From NCBI RefSeq assembly GCF_000208745.1, contig NC_030853.1, positions 18,973,424 to 19,037,423 of the forward strand: DNA of 64,000 nucleotides. The letters are read 5' to 3'. This document shows positions 23,820 through 34,089 of the stretch, one piece after another. The notes beneath the pieces were generated by a model. It worked only from the letters and a program-made list of their open reading frames with translations, had not been told where the DNA came from and ran no database searches. The DNA is from Theobroma cacao. Taxonomy: Eukaryota; Streptophyta; Magnoliopsida; Malvales; Malvaceae. Both the position numbers and the translations under genes were made by a program. Position 1 is the stretch's first letter; every line of letters starts with the position of its first letter.

Positions 23820-24170
23820 CTCCCGTGACTTTATGGACTGTGTGACATGTTGATATGAATTGTGTGACATAGGCATTAACGCAATGCCGACACTAGTCGA
23901 TACTACGTGGGCATCACAGGTTGATATGGCATTGCATGAATGGGGTATAGTCATAGCATGACATATGCATTGTGTGAATGGTGTGTATGAATCACATGAT
24001 TATTTGATATGGAATCGCATGACTAGTTGATATGGAATCGCGTGACTATTTGATATGGAATCAGGTGACTAGCTAATATGGAATCACATGACTATTTGAT
24101 ATAGTATTGTGGGCTTCAGGCATGACATTACGTGACTCACTTATTGTGTGTCATGTTCGTTGAAGCAAGG
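23820..24170. repeat. Array 1 of ~23-bp motif (orientation opposite to arrays 2 and 3)
   Basis: About five near-perfect units GATATGGAATCGCGTGACTAT at 23-bp spacing lie between 23993 and 24110, with more degenerate units to the left. The reverse complement (AGTCACGCGATTCCATATC) resembles the unit of the arrays at 25766-26540 and 27200-27490. Confidence 0.75.
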
Positions 24171-24189
24171 TAAGGCAATTATGATGGAC

Positions 24190-25765
24190 AATATCAAACC
24201 ATAACCTGAAAAAAAATTTGAATCCTTTTTCCCCATCCATAGCAAGAACTGTGATAGTATCGGGGATTTTCACGTTCTAACATAAAGAAATATAAGGGGA
24301 AGAGTTGGAACGACTCCTTTTGGGGACCGAAAACAAGACTCTCCGCATACTCCTTTACTTGCCAGGCCTTTCTATATAGGTATTGCAATCCCCACTTGCG
24401 ATTCATCCTTCCATTATTTCCTTAGGTCTCAATAGGGTTACATTATTTCTTTGCAACCTAGGGAAAATAAGCTCACCAATTAACCTCACGCTCGTAGTTC
24501 GTTATCCACCTTGCAAACCATCAACGGAGGACGTGTGCACCTTCTAGAACATCTAAACTTGCCAATAGGCAATTTTGTTGCACTCAAAGCAAACTTGCAT
24601 GCCTTCTCCTTACAAGCAACCTCCAAACGAGTGTGGCATGACTTTTTAACCTTAATATCAAAATGCTCTTTTAATGCTAACATGCTCAAAGCTCGTTTGA
24701 ATTTGGCTTTTGATGGAAACACTTTTACGCGATATAAGTGGTTGTCCATTAATATGGACTCCTCAGTCTTAATTATTTGGAAAGATATCGTATCTACACC
24801 AGGAATAATCCATTGATGAGATACCCCTGTATTTACCCTTTCTTGATCACTATCATCAGGCGAATGAATCCCATTCTCAACATCTTCTAATTCAACAGTT
24901 GTGGCATTTGCACTGAACCTCTTCTAACACAACAGTTGTGGTATGTTCTGCACTGCCATATGCATGATTGCAATCCAAAATGTCATTGTGCTCACCCTTG
25001 TTATCCTCTGAGTAGTCATCATGTCTGCCAACATAATCATCTTCGCAATCATCCTCCAACTCATTGTTCCAATCCGCAATGTCGTCTTTTTCAACATCAT
25101 CTTCAATCTGATTAGATACATCGTCATCACTCACAACCATCACAGTATCGTTTGCAAATGGCAATGGACCCACTGCCTTTCTGAGCCATGGTTGCATTTG
25201 TTGCAAAGTACCAACATTTCGTTTCATGCACATTCCGATCAGAATTGTGAAAACATCATTTGCGGACACTTCATGTGTGTACTCGGCTGCTCAAACTCAT
25301 GTGCATACATCAATGGTGATTGTCATTGTTGTTTGTTAAGAAATGCATGGTGTCGTATGTCAGAATAACTAACATTCTGTTGTAAGTGATTACTATGTTG
25401 GGGACCATGTTCATGTGGAATATCATTTGCATTTTGTGCCTTAATTGTCACAAATACAACAACTGCCTTTTCATCTCGCAAAATACTTTTACATCTTCAT
25501 CGTCCCTAATAACTGCACACGAAACCTCTGCAGCATGACTGAGTAATGCATGTAGCTCGATTTCGTTATTATATGAGTTGACTCCAAAAACCTCTTCAAC
25601 CAACTTCACTGGGCCCGAAAATGACAAATCACTCCCAACACCCCTCACTCGTGTCTCATGACCCTTGTAAGTGTTATCGACCCAATGACCACCATATGTA
25701 ATCATAAGTTTCACATTTGGCAGGTTGCTAAAATTTAACAAAAAATAAATGTCACAATCAGTCAA
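24190..25765 (-). pseudogene. MuDR-type MULE transposase, N-terminal half only
   Basis: Read on the minus strand from the right. 25448-25765 carries the N-terminal block LMITYGGHWVDNTYKGH, found in plant MULE transposases, then RDDEDVKVFCEMK. 24892-25269 is a strongly acidic segment (Asp/Glu-rich). 24486-24749 is the MuDR DNA-binding domain: FKRALSMLALKEHFDIKVKK, then the zinc-binding pattern with CKEKACKFAL. 24194-24406 gives the following block with YRKAWQVKEYAESLVFG, which precedes the catalytic core. The DDE catalytic domain and C-terminal zinc knuckle are absent: the sequence passes directly into array 1. The frames are joined by indels. The fragment could not transpose on its own. Confidence 0.85.
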
Positions 25766-26540
25766 TATATCAAAAATTGCCCCTCAATGCGTAAAACCCA
25801 CTTACGCAATGCCTAAGCCACGGAATAACATAAAGTCAGTCTCGCAATGTTTAATACATATTCACCCAATGCATAAAAACTAGTGAAGAAATGCCTCAAA
25901 ACAAGAGATGCATTGCACAAGTCACGCATCGCCAGTCTCGCAATTTCTAATAATAAGTCACCCAATGCCTAATATCCACTCACGTTATGCCAAAATAATC
26001 AGTCATGTATTGGCCCAACGTCATGCAATACATAACAAGAAATCATGGAATACATAACAACCAGTCAAGCAATGCCTAAAAAGTAATCAAGAAATGTCTC
26101 AAAATACGATATGCATTGCATAATTCACGCAATGCTTGTAAGTCAGTCTCGCAATACCTAATAATAAGTTACTCATTGTCTAATATCCACTCACGTTATA
26201 CCAAAATAACCAATCACGTATGGGCCTAATGTCACGCAATATATAACAACAAGCCATGGAATACATAACAATCAGTCATCCAATGCCTAAAAGTAGTCAA
26301 GAAATGTCTCAAAATAAGATATGCATTGCACAATTCACGCAACGCCTATAAGCCAATCTCATAATACCTAATAATAAGTCACGCAATGCCTAATATCTAC
26401 TCACGTTATGCCAAAATACCAGTCACGCATTGGCCCTATGTAACATAATACATAAAAATCAGTCACGAAATACATAACAACCAAACACATAATGCCTAAT
26501 ATCCATTCACTTAATGCCTAAAAATAAAATAATATTCCAA
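25766..26540. repeat. Array 2: ~22-bp motif in a ~210-bp higher-order repeat
   Basis: Units such as TCACGCAATGCCTAATATC recur every ~22-23 bp. A higher-order period is visible: CACGTTAT(G/A)CCAAAATA occurs at 25981, 26192 and 26402, and GAAATG(C/T)CTCAAAA at 25888, 26091 and 26301. The spacings are 203-211 bp, giving about three copies. Confidence 0.85.
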
Positions 26541-26724
26541 CTTTTGTCATCATACATTTGCTTCTCTTATATAAATAGAAAATTAAGAAATTAGGGTAAG
26601 TAAACAAGTTATTCAACATAGTAGAAATTAAAGCAGTAACTCATTTTACAAAAAATATGTGATAAATCAATATTTTTATTCATTAGTTGAGAAAAAGCAG
26701 GTGATACAATATATGAACCATGGT

Positions 26725-26994
26725 TCATTTTTTTATAATTTCATCTACTATTTCATAAATTTCAACTAAAATCTTGTTATTGCCCAAAATTTCTGTCTTC
26801 AGGACTTCTTTCCTAAGCAGCACTTTATCCATCAACCCATGCATGTCCTTTTCCATGTTTTCAATTTGGTCCATCAACTTGATCAAATATGCTGCAACAT
26901 TGTCAAGGATATCTTCCTTTTCAGTAGCAACCCCCTTCCTAGTTTTGCCTTTGGAACGTTTGAAAGCTATGAGAATTTTGAGATTTTCCTTCAA
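26725..26994 (-). CDS. Hypothetical coiled-coil ORF inside the MULE region
   Basis: An open frame of 89 codons, ATG at the right end, rich in Lys, Glu, Ile and Leu (for example LMDQIENMEKDMHGLMDKV), suggesting an amphipathic helix or coiled coil. It lies between arrays 2 and 3, upstream of the transposase fragment on the same strand. It could be a spliced-off upstream exon of the transposase gene, a separate accessory ORF, or chance. I do not recognise it. Confidence 0.35.
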   Translation of the reverse strand: MKENLKILIAFKRSKGKTRKGVATEKEDILDNVAAYLIKLMDQIENMEKDMHGLMDKVLLRKEVLKTEILGNNKILVEIYEIVDEIIKK

Positions 26995-27199
26995 ATAGTT
27001 TTGATTAAAATGGATAATGGTTTTCTTTATTTATAGGCATGAATGGTGACTTTTGGAAGGGTGTTCAATGGTTTTAGGCTTGTTTTCTGATGAATATGGT
27101 TAGTTCGTAAATCGATGCATTAAATGCTTTAAAGAGAATTTCAAAGTTTTGTGTCAGTTGCATTTAGATGGTTTTTTGCACCGATATAAGTGGAATTAA

Positions 27200-27490
27200 G
27201 GGGGCTGAATAATGCAATTACTAAAAATCAATCAAGCAATGCCTACAAACTAGTCAAGCAATTTCTAAAACCTCATCCTGCAATGGACAACTCACGCAAT
27301 TCCTAGAATCTAGTCTTGCAATGCCTCCTATCTAGTCCCACATTGTCTAATATTCAATCACGTAATGCCAAATAAATAGGTTGCGATTCTTAATAATCAG
27401 TCATGCAATGCCTAATATCCAGTCACACACCTTAATATCCAGTGACGCAATGCCTAACAAATATTCACGCATCGCCTATAAACTGATTAA
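27200..27490. repeat. Array 3 of ~22-bp motif
   Basis: Same motif and orientation as array 2 (CAGTCATGCAATGCCTAATA, CAGTGACGCAATGCCTAAC), more diverged and without a clear 210-bp period. Confidence 0.8.
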
Positions 27491-27639
27491 TTTTGCTACT
27501 CCCAGCTAGATTTAAGTTTCCAAAGTCATATAATTTACCCATCAACTTTTGCGTTCTATGAATATTAAAAAATAAACCTAAAAACCCATAACAAAAACCT
27601 TGATATCATCTCTGCACTTTGGGATGGCGAGAATGTTAG

Positions 27640-27730
27640 ATAACGATATAAACCTCGATGGCATTGGAGAGTTTGATGGCTAGATATAGACCTCGATGGC
27701 ATTGGAAAGCTAGATGGCGTGATAGCTAAA
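27640..27730. repeat. Short local duplication
   Basis: ACCTCGATGGCATTGGA is present twice, about 43 bp apart, in otherwise non-coding sequence near the presumed right end of the MULE. Confidence 0.6.
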
Positions 27731-27839
27731 TCAAGATTTAATTTTGAAATTTTTATCTGAATGGTGGGAGAAGAGAAAAAAACTAGGACCACTTAATTTG
27801 GATTAAATGGCTTAAAGGGCATTCTTGTTAAGTCATGCC

Positions 27840-28219
27840 AAAAACTAACTAAAAACAGTTGAAATTATAATGAAGGTCTGTTTTGAAGTGAGCTTATTAA
27901 GAGAGTTATTTCTCATAATTTCCTCTTAAGTCTATTTATTGCTGAAACTTGAGTTGTTCATAGGCTTGAACTTTTAACTATTTTTGCAAAAGCCTTTAAC
28001 TTCCATATTTTCTCATGTGTTCAGCCACATTTCCTGTTCAGAGAAGCTCTTACACAATCCTACTACACTCAGTTGTAACCACATTTTTCTTTGTTCATCA
28101 ACATAGCCATCATAAGTTTTTGTGCTACATTTTGCCTTTTCACTAATATCAGGTTGGATTGTTGTCAATCTTTTGCCTTTATCTATCATTGGAGCTTGTA
28201 AATAGCTCTCATTCTCTCA
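27840..28219. other. Non-coding stretch
   Basis: No gene recognised. It contains the transition between the MULE remnant and the RRM fragment. Confidence 0.4.
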
Positions 28220-28600
28220 TCCTCCTTACCAGCCACAACATGAAAGCTTTGTTTTTTACTACCTTCTGGAAGCTGGGTCGATTTCTCATGATTCTCCATG
28301 CTTTGCCCGAAGGATCGTTTCCTCCAATACACTTGTCTCGCGTCCAAGTGACCTAAATTCACATCAATTTTGTAATTCAGAATCCACGTACCGTTTAAGC
28401 TTCTTGTGGCTTCAGTTGCTTCCCATTTAGTTGTGTATCTAACAAACCCAATTCTTCCTCCTTTTTAGATCCTTTTTACTTGTATGAACACATCAACCAC
28501 TCTGCCAAATTGTTAACAGATACATGTACCCAGCCATTCCCAAGTGATCCTTGGTGGAAGATTATTGATAAAGATGGTCACCACCCAATTACTGTTGCCA
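28220..28600 (-). pseudogene. RRM (RNA-recognition motif) domain fragment
   Basis: Minus-strand reading from 28600: VTIFINNLPPRITWEWLG matches the RNP2 end of an RRM (VFVxNLP). Next comes FGRVVDVFIQVKR, one stop, then GGRIGFVRYTTKWEATEATR, an RNP1-like block. LNGTWILNYKIDVNLGHLD and DARQVYWRKRSF follow, a C-terminal extension seen in plant RRM proteins of the LINE-associated and SR-like group. At least one stop interrupts it. The parent may be an L1-type ORF1 or a host RRM gene; the sequence alone does not decide. Confidence 0.7.
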
Positions 28601-28699
28601 TGATACCCTCAGCTATTCTTTGCACCTCTGTAGCGCTCACCTCTATTCGTCATCACCTTTGCTTTCTTTTAAAACTAATACCGTTACACCACCTATAGC

Positions 28700-29147
28700 A
28701 AGCAAATTATGTCGAGATTTTTATATGCATTTGACTTGCCTCCTTATCGGTCCTATTCTTTTCTTGTTCAACAAAAACTTGTTCAGAACTCTCCATTTGT
28801 TTTCATATGTTGGATGGGTTAACTTGTTAGAAAATAAGCACCACAAATTGTCCCCTTGTATGCCTGTATTCCATTATCTTGGGGACTTCTTCCAAACACT
28901 ATGATGCAAAAAGCATATTCGTCAGAGAAAATGATTGCTAAAATAATTGATTCTTCAATCACTTTCATTAGCGCCTGAGACATTTCCTCCCCCTTTTGTA
29001 CTTCTTGGAAATCAGCATAAGTTCCAATTCTTTTCCATTCCAAAGCTTGACATAGACAGTAAAGGAAATTATAGTGAGTGTCTTCATTTCTAAAACTCAA
29101 GGAAAAAAACTTCACATTTTGGTTGATGGGAGGAGGAAGAAGCAGAA
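28700..29147 (-). pseudogene. TIR domain of a TNL-type resistance gene (broken)
   Basis: The minus strand, from 29147 leftward, reads a Ser-rich start (SASSSSHQPKCEVF) and, after a 1-base shift, LSFRNEDTHYNFLYCLCQAL. Then come GTYADFQEVQKGEEMSQALM and VIEESIILAIIFSDEYA, the classic TIR blocks of plant NLR receptors. After a second frameshift it continues LEEVPKIMEYRHTRGQFVV and a QVNPSNI block with stops, near the end of the domain. No NB-ARC or LRR follows. Copia E is inserted at the very start, and its right flank (33878 onward) should be the gene's 5' region. TIR domains normally cleave NAD and signal cell death; this one is dead. Confidence 0.85.
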
Positions 29148-29482
29148 TGTTGAATGTAATGCTTGCAGGTGTCTAGTAAGGAGAATGACACGTTCCTCAT
29201 CACATAAATGCTATGTAGGAAGTTGATTTTTGTGCTATACAAAGAACACCATACGTGGTGTTATGCATGTTACCTTGTAAATGATGCTTTACACTTGTTT
29301 TGTTTTGTTTAACAAGTTTTAATCATGTTTTCTATGTGTATGTTAATTGTCTTGTAAATATTGATAGTGTTGACAATGAAAGAAGTGAGAGTTTTGATGG
29401 TTTTATGCAATCTCTGTTTCATGAACTAAAAACAGAGGCTAATATCAATAGCATATGTCTACTATTGAGCGTGTTCTCAACA
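29148..29482 (+). repeat. Copia E 5' LTR
   Basis: Starts TGTTGAATG and ends TTCTCAACA. The same length as its partner at 33543-33877, without indels. Confidence 0.93.
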
Positions 29483-29581
29483 TGGTATCAAAGCAAAATT
29501 AAGCTTTTTAAGGGACTGCACAGTCATTTGAATAAAAAAAAAACTTTCTCTGAAATAAACTATACACTGACTTGCAAACAT

Positions 29582-30480
29582 TATGGCCTCTCCCTCTTTA
29601 TCAAATATTGCATTTAGCTTTCACCTTCAGTGTTCAATGGAGAAAATTACCCAATTTGGTCTGAGAAAATGGAGTCATATCTTAGAGGTATTGACCTGTA
29701 GGATGCTATTGAATCAGGAGCTGAAGTTCCAACTTTAAACGATAATGCAACCTCAGGTCAAGTCAAGCAGTACCATGAGGAAGTGGCTAAACGATATCGA
29801 GCCTTGTCTTGCATCCAATGAGCTCTTACAGATGCTATGTTTATAAGAATTATGGGGTGTAAAACTGCCAAAGATGCTTGGGAAAGACTGAAAGTTAAGT
29901 TTGAAGGTTCTGAAAGAACCAAAGAAATGCAAATTATGAACTTGACTAAGGAGTTTGATATAATAAGAATAAAGGAGTCTAAGAATGAAAAAGACTTCAT
30001 CAGCAGACTTATGAGAGTTGTCAATCAACTGAGACTTTCGAGAAAGAATATTTCAAAAAAAAGAGTTGTTCAAAAGGCCCTTGTATCTCTATCAGAAAGA
30101 TTTGAAGTTGCGGTTGCTTTTTTGGAAAGAGAACTCTCCAAAATGTCACTATCAGATGTAGCATATGCTCTTCAAGCTGCTGAACATAAGAGGGTTATAA
30201 GAAGTGATAGTGTAACTGAAAATGCCTTATTTGCTAGAATGAAAGGAAAAACAGTGGGAGAGACAAGCATAAGAAAAGGCTCCGTTGATCAGAAAGAGAA
30301 AGATAAAGGGGTTCAATTTGTATATAAAAATCAATAGAAAAAGGCAAGGCTCACATATGTTCTCACTGCAAGAGAAAGGGTCATGCTGAGGCTAATTGTT
30401 GGTTTAGACCAAATGTAAAGTGCAAAAACTGTAACCAATTAGGGCATTTACAGAGAGTCTACAAGAACAAAGTTGAGACT
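29582..30480 (+). pseudogene. Copia E gag (broken)
   Basis: The ATG at about 29582 starts MASPSLSNIAFSFHLQCSM. An open block at 29837-30337 has MFIRIMGCKTAKDAWERLK and MQIMNLTKEFDIIRIKES, the UBN2 gag fold. A TAG at 30335 stops it. Two zinc knuckles follow: CSHCKRKGHAEANC (intact CCHC) and CKNCNQLGHLQRVY (last Cys replaced by Tyr), at about 30360-30470. Confidence 0.88.
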
Positions 30481-30489
30481 CAAGACAAG

Positions 30490-30801
30490 GTTGATGAACT
30501 AGTTAAGAAAGCTGAAACAGTTGAAGAGCATTTGTTTATGGCTCAAACTGAAGATTTAAAAACTGTTGATGTAAACCTTTGGCTTCTGGATAGTGGAGCT
30601 TCAAATGACATGACTCTAAATGTGAAGCTATTTGTTGAAATAGATGATCAATACCGTTCAAAAGTTGAGATTGAGAGTGGTGTTTATTTGCAAGCAATAA
30701 GAAAAGGGTTAGTTCCAATTCAAACTTTCTTTGGTGCCAGGTATGAGTTTGAAGTTCTTTTAGTGCCAGAAATCACTAAAAACCTATTAAGTGTAGGATA
30801 A
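30490..30801 (+). pseudogene. Copia E protease
   Basis: The open frame holds LWLLDSGASNDMT, the copia aspartic-protease active site with DSG kept. It continues to VLLVPEITKNLLSVG, the end of the domain, where a TAA replaces the expected Gln codon. Confidence 0.87.
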
Positions 30802-30939
30802 TTGCTTAAGCATAATTATGTTTTATTATTTAAAGATATGTCTTACATTATTTATGCTCTCGATGGTGATTATATGATGAATATCTGCATGAAACAAAAT
30901 TGTTTCCCAGTGAACTAGAATGATGCATGTTTGCAAGCA

Positions 30940-32000
30940 ATTGAAGTTTATTCAAATTTGGCTACTTTGTGGCACAAGAGATTTGGTCACTGTAATTATA
31001 ATTCATTGATACAGTTAAGTCATTCAGATCTTGCAAATAAGCTCCCTAAATTATCGGAATGTGGCCCTATTTGCCAAACTTGTTAACTAGGAAAAATAGC
31101 TCGAAAGCCTTATCCCACTGCTAGTTTTAGCAAATCAAAGGATAAGCTTAATGTTATCCATTCAGATGTTGGAGGTCCTCTAAGTAAGGAGTCGTTAAAT
31201 GGGAGCAGGTACTTTGTTACATTTATAGATGATCTGACTAGGTTCTGCTGGATATTCTTTATGAAACAAAAGTCAAAAACTTTCAGTTGGTTTCAGAAGT
31301 TTAAAGCTCAAGTTGAGTTAAAGTCTGGTATGAAGATTAAGGTACTTAGATCAGAAAATGGTGGTGAGTACACATCTCAAGAATTTTCTAAATTTTTAAA
31401 GAAGGAAGGGATCTTTCACCAACTAACAGCTCCATATTGTCCCGAACAAAATGAGGTAAGTGAAAGGAAAAATTGCACAGTACTTGAGATGTGCAGGTGT
31501 CTAATGCTTGAGAAAAATATGCCAAAAAGATTTTAGGCAGAAGCAGCCTTGACAGCAGTATACTTGCTCAATATTATTCCTACTCGAGCAAAGAAAAATA
31601 TAACTCCATATGAAGCATAGTATGGGAACAGGCCTTCTGTTGATCATTTGCGAGTGTTTGGGAGTCTTTGTTATCAACACATACCTAAGAAGCAGAGAGA
31701 CAAACTTCAATCGAAGGCTCAGATTGGGGTTTTGATTGGATACGGCTTGAAGTCCAAAGCATATAGAATATTTCAAGTTGAATCTGGTAGAATTTTTGTT
31801 AGTAGGAATGTTGTATTTGATGAGAATAGGAGTTGGAATTGGGAGCAAAGCCAAGCTGCAAATTCAAATGAATTCATTGGTATATTCAACTATCAACATA
31901 CTGATTCTCAAATTCTTGTTGATGATGAAACAGTTGATGAAGGTCCAATTAGGGGAGTAAGGTATATTCAAAACATTTATGAGAGATGTCATACGGTTAC
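30940..32000 (+). pseudogene. Copia E integrase (broken)
   Basis: Blocks in order: pre-integrase LATLWHKRFGHCNYNSLI, the zinc-binding CGPICQTC, and core VIHSDVGGPLS with the first catalytic Asp. Then comes FIDDLTRFCWIFFM, then SENGGEYTS where the family has SDNGGEY, so the second catalytic Asp is Glu. The third acidic residue lies in NEVSERKN. 31648-32124 continues with the C-terminal fold (FGSLCYQHIPKKQRDKLQSK, IGVLIGYGLKSKAYRIF). Stops occur at about 31084, 31536 and 31620. Confidence 0.88.
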
Positions 32001-32009
32001 CATAGAACC

Positions 32010-33542
32010 TAACTCTTATGAAGATGCTACACTTCATGAGCATTGGGTTGCAGCTATGAAGGAAGAGCTGAATATAATAGTCAAAAACAAAACTTGGTCT
32101 TTGATTGATAGGCCTAAGGATTGACAAGTAATGGGGTCAAGTGGATTTTTAAAAGAAAGCCCAATCCTGATGGTCCTATAAATAGGTACAAGGCAAGATT
32201 AGTAGTGAAAGGCTATTCTCAAATGCCTGGTATTGATTTTTAGGAAACCTTTGCACCAGTGGCATGATTGGACACTATTCAATTGCTTATAGCTCTGACT
32301 GCTGCATTCTGGTGGAAAATCTTTCACCTGGATGTTAAATCAGCATTTTTAAATGGGAAGCTTGATGAAGAAATTTATGTGGAGCAACCAGTAGGATTTG
32401 AACTCTATTCTGGAAAGGAAAGGTGTACAAACTTCACGAGGGTCTTTATGGATTGAAACAAGCACCTTGTGCTTGGTATAGCAAGATTAACACTTACTTG
32501 CTTGATCAAGGATTCCAAAAGAGTCCTAATAAAGCAACTCTTTATGTGTTAAAACACAACAATGAGGGTCCACTAATCTTATCCTTATATGTGGATGACT
32601 TATTAGTGACGGGGAAGTGAAGATGCTATTAGAAAATTCAAACAGAATATGGAGGAGGAATTTTATATGTCTGATTTGGGAGATATGAGTTATTTTTTAG
32701 AGCTTGAAATTAAGAAGATTGGTGGAGGAATACATGTTTCTCAACATAAATACATGCTTGAAATGCTTAAAAATTTTCAGATGAATGAATGCAAAGCCAC
32801 TGTTTCACCTATGATAATTAATGAGAAGTTATCTTGTCAATCTGGTTATGAATTGGAAAATCCTTCTCAATATATAAGTCTTATTGGTTGTCTTCTGTAC
32901 CTATGTGCAACAAGGCCTGATGTTATGTTTGTTGTCAGTTATTTACCTTGTTTTATGCAAAAACCAAGAAGCTGTCATTTTGTTGCTGCAAAAAGAATAC
33001 TCAGATACTTAAAAGGTACAACAACTTATGGTTTGAAGTTCACTCATACAAAGGTTGTTAAACTATCAAGATTTTCTGATAATGACTAGGCTGGATCTCT
33101 AAATGATGCAAAGAGCACTTCCGGGTATGTATTTACTCTTGGTAATGGCACATTTTCTTGGAGGCCCCACAAGCAAGACACGGTTGCTCAATCTTCAATA
33201 TGAGTTGAGTACGTGGCTGTAGCATCAACAACAAATCAAGCAATTTGGGTGAGGAAAGTTCTTCATGATCTCACTGTACCTCAGCTTAAAGCTACTGATT
33301 TGTGGCTTGATAATAAATCTGTTATAGCTATCGCTAAAAACCTTGTCTTCCATGGGAAAACTAAACATATCAGTGTGAAATATCATGCTCTAAGGGATGC
33401 TGATAAGAAGGGTGAAATTTGCATCCATTATTGTCCTTTCGAAGATCAACTTGCTGATATAATGACCAAAGCACTCAAGAAGCAAATGTTTAAGTTTCAG
33501 AGAAACAAATTAATGGTTCATCAAGCAAGCATTATGGGGGAA
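32010..33542 (+). pseudogene. Copia E reverse transcriptase and RNase H (broken)
   Basis: HEHWVAAMKEELNIIVKNKT marks the RT start (to about 32124, then a stop and frameshift). IFHLDVKSAFLNGKLDEEIY lies at 32268-32456. [14 protein letters not shown] and the intact catalytic [14 protein letters not shown] lie at 32423-32620. LIGCLLYLCATRPDVMFVVS and RILRYLKGTTTYGLKF are in 32649-33089. RNase H continues to HYCPFEDQLADIMTKALKK (33213-33548). RT catalytic residues are kept, but the gene needs at least four frames. Confidence 0.88.
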
Positions 33543-33877
33543 TGTTGATTTTAATGCTTGTAAGTGTCTAGTAAGGAGAATGACACGTTTCTCATCACAT
33601 AAATGGTATGTAGGAAGTTGATTTTTGTGCTGTACAAAGAAAACCATACGTGGTGTTATGCATGTTACCTTGTAAATGATGCTTTACACTTGTTTTGTTT
33701 AGTTTAACAATTGTTAATGATGTTTTCTATGTGTACGTTAACTGTCTTGTAAATATTGATAGTGTTGACAATGAAAGAAATGAGGGTTTTGATGGTTTTA
33801 TGCAATCTCTGTTTCATGAAATAAAAACAGAGGCTAATATCAGTAGCCTATATCTACTCTTGAGTGTGTTCTCAACA
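33543..33877 (+). repeat. Copia E 3' LTR
   Basis: Starts TGTTGATTT and ends TTCTCAACA, preceded by the polypurine tract. See Copia E for the comparison with the 5' LTR. Confidence 0.93.
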
Positions 33878-34089
33878 TAGAAGCTGTGAAAGAGTAAGCA
33901 ATAAAAAAAAAATAGATCGTATGCTTACTTTGAGAGAGCAAAACAATGAATAGGGGATTTCTGAAAACTGCTCCATGGGCTTCTCTTATCTATGTACTTT
34001 TGAAGAAGAAAATAATTAAACAACAAAACAACTTTAATTTTCCTTTTAACGCATTTTTCCTTTGGCTTAACCTTTCAAAACACTAGAAT
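33878..34089 (-). other. Presumed upstream region of the broken TNL gene
   Basis: Non-coding. Because Copia E split the TIR fragment at its first codons, this stretch should be the original 5' flank of that gene on the minus strand. No TATA box stands out. Confidence 0.4.

Larger units (their letters stand above)
22086..27840. mobile_element. Mutator-like element (MULE) remnant with Ulp1 gene and truncated transposase
   Basis: The region combines a Ulp1-like cysteine protease pseudogene (+, 22086-23551) with a MuDR-type transposase fragment (-, 24190-25765). This gene pair is known from plant Ulp1-carrying MULEs. Arrays of a ~22-23 bp motif lie on both sides of the transposase, in opposite orientation. 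Neither terminal inverted repeats nor a 9-bp TSD could be identified, so the boundaries are approximate and two elements may be mixed. Confidence 0.6.
29148..33877 (+). mobile_element. Copia E: near-complete Ty1-copia element, plus strand
   Basis: 4730 bp with LTRs of exactly 335 bp each (29148-29482, 33543-33877). By eye they differ at about 22 positions, so roughly 93% identity. TSDs are CAGAA (29143-29147) and TAGAA (33878-33882), one mismatch. The primer site TGGTATCAAAGC lies at 29483-29494, and the polypurine tract ATGGGGGAA lies just before 33543. All gag-pol domains are in order but carry about ten stops or frameshifts. Confidence 0.94.

Noticed and set aside
25766..26540. Regularly spaced short repeats that could suggest a CRISPR array
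   Set aside because: Units are diverged, contiguous without unique spacers, and the context is a plant genome with introns and transposons.
28480..28698. Plus-strand ORF
   Set aside because: Lies opposite the minus-strand RRM reading, which has recognisable motifs; treated as a shadow.
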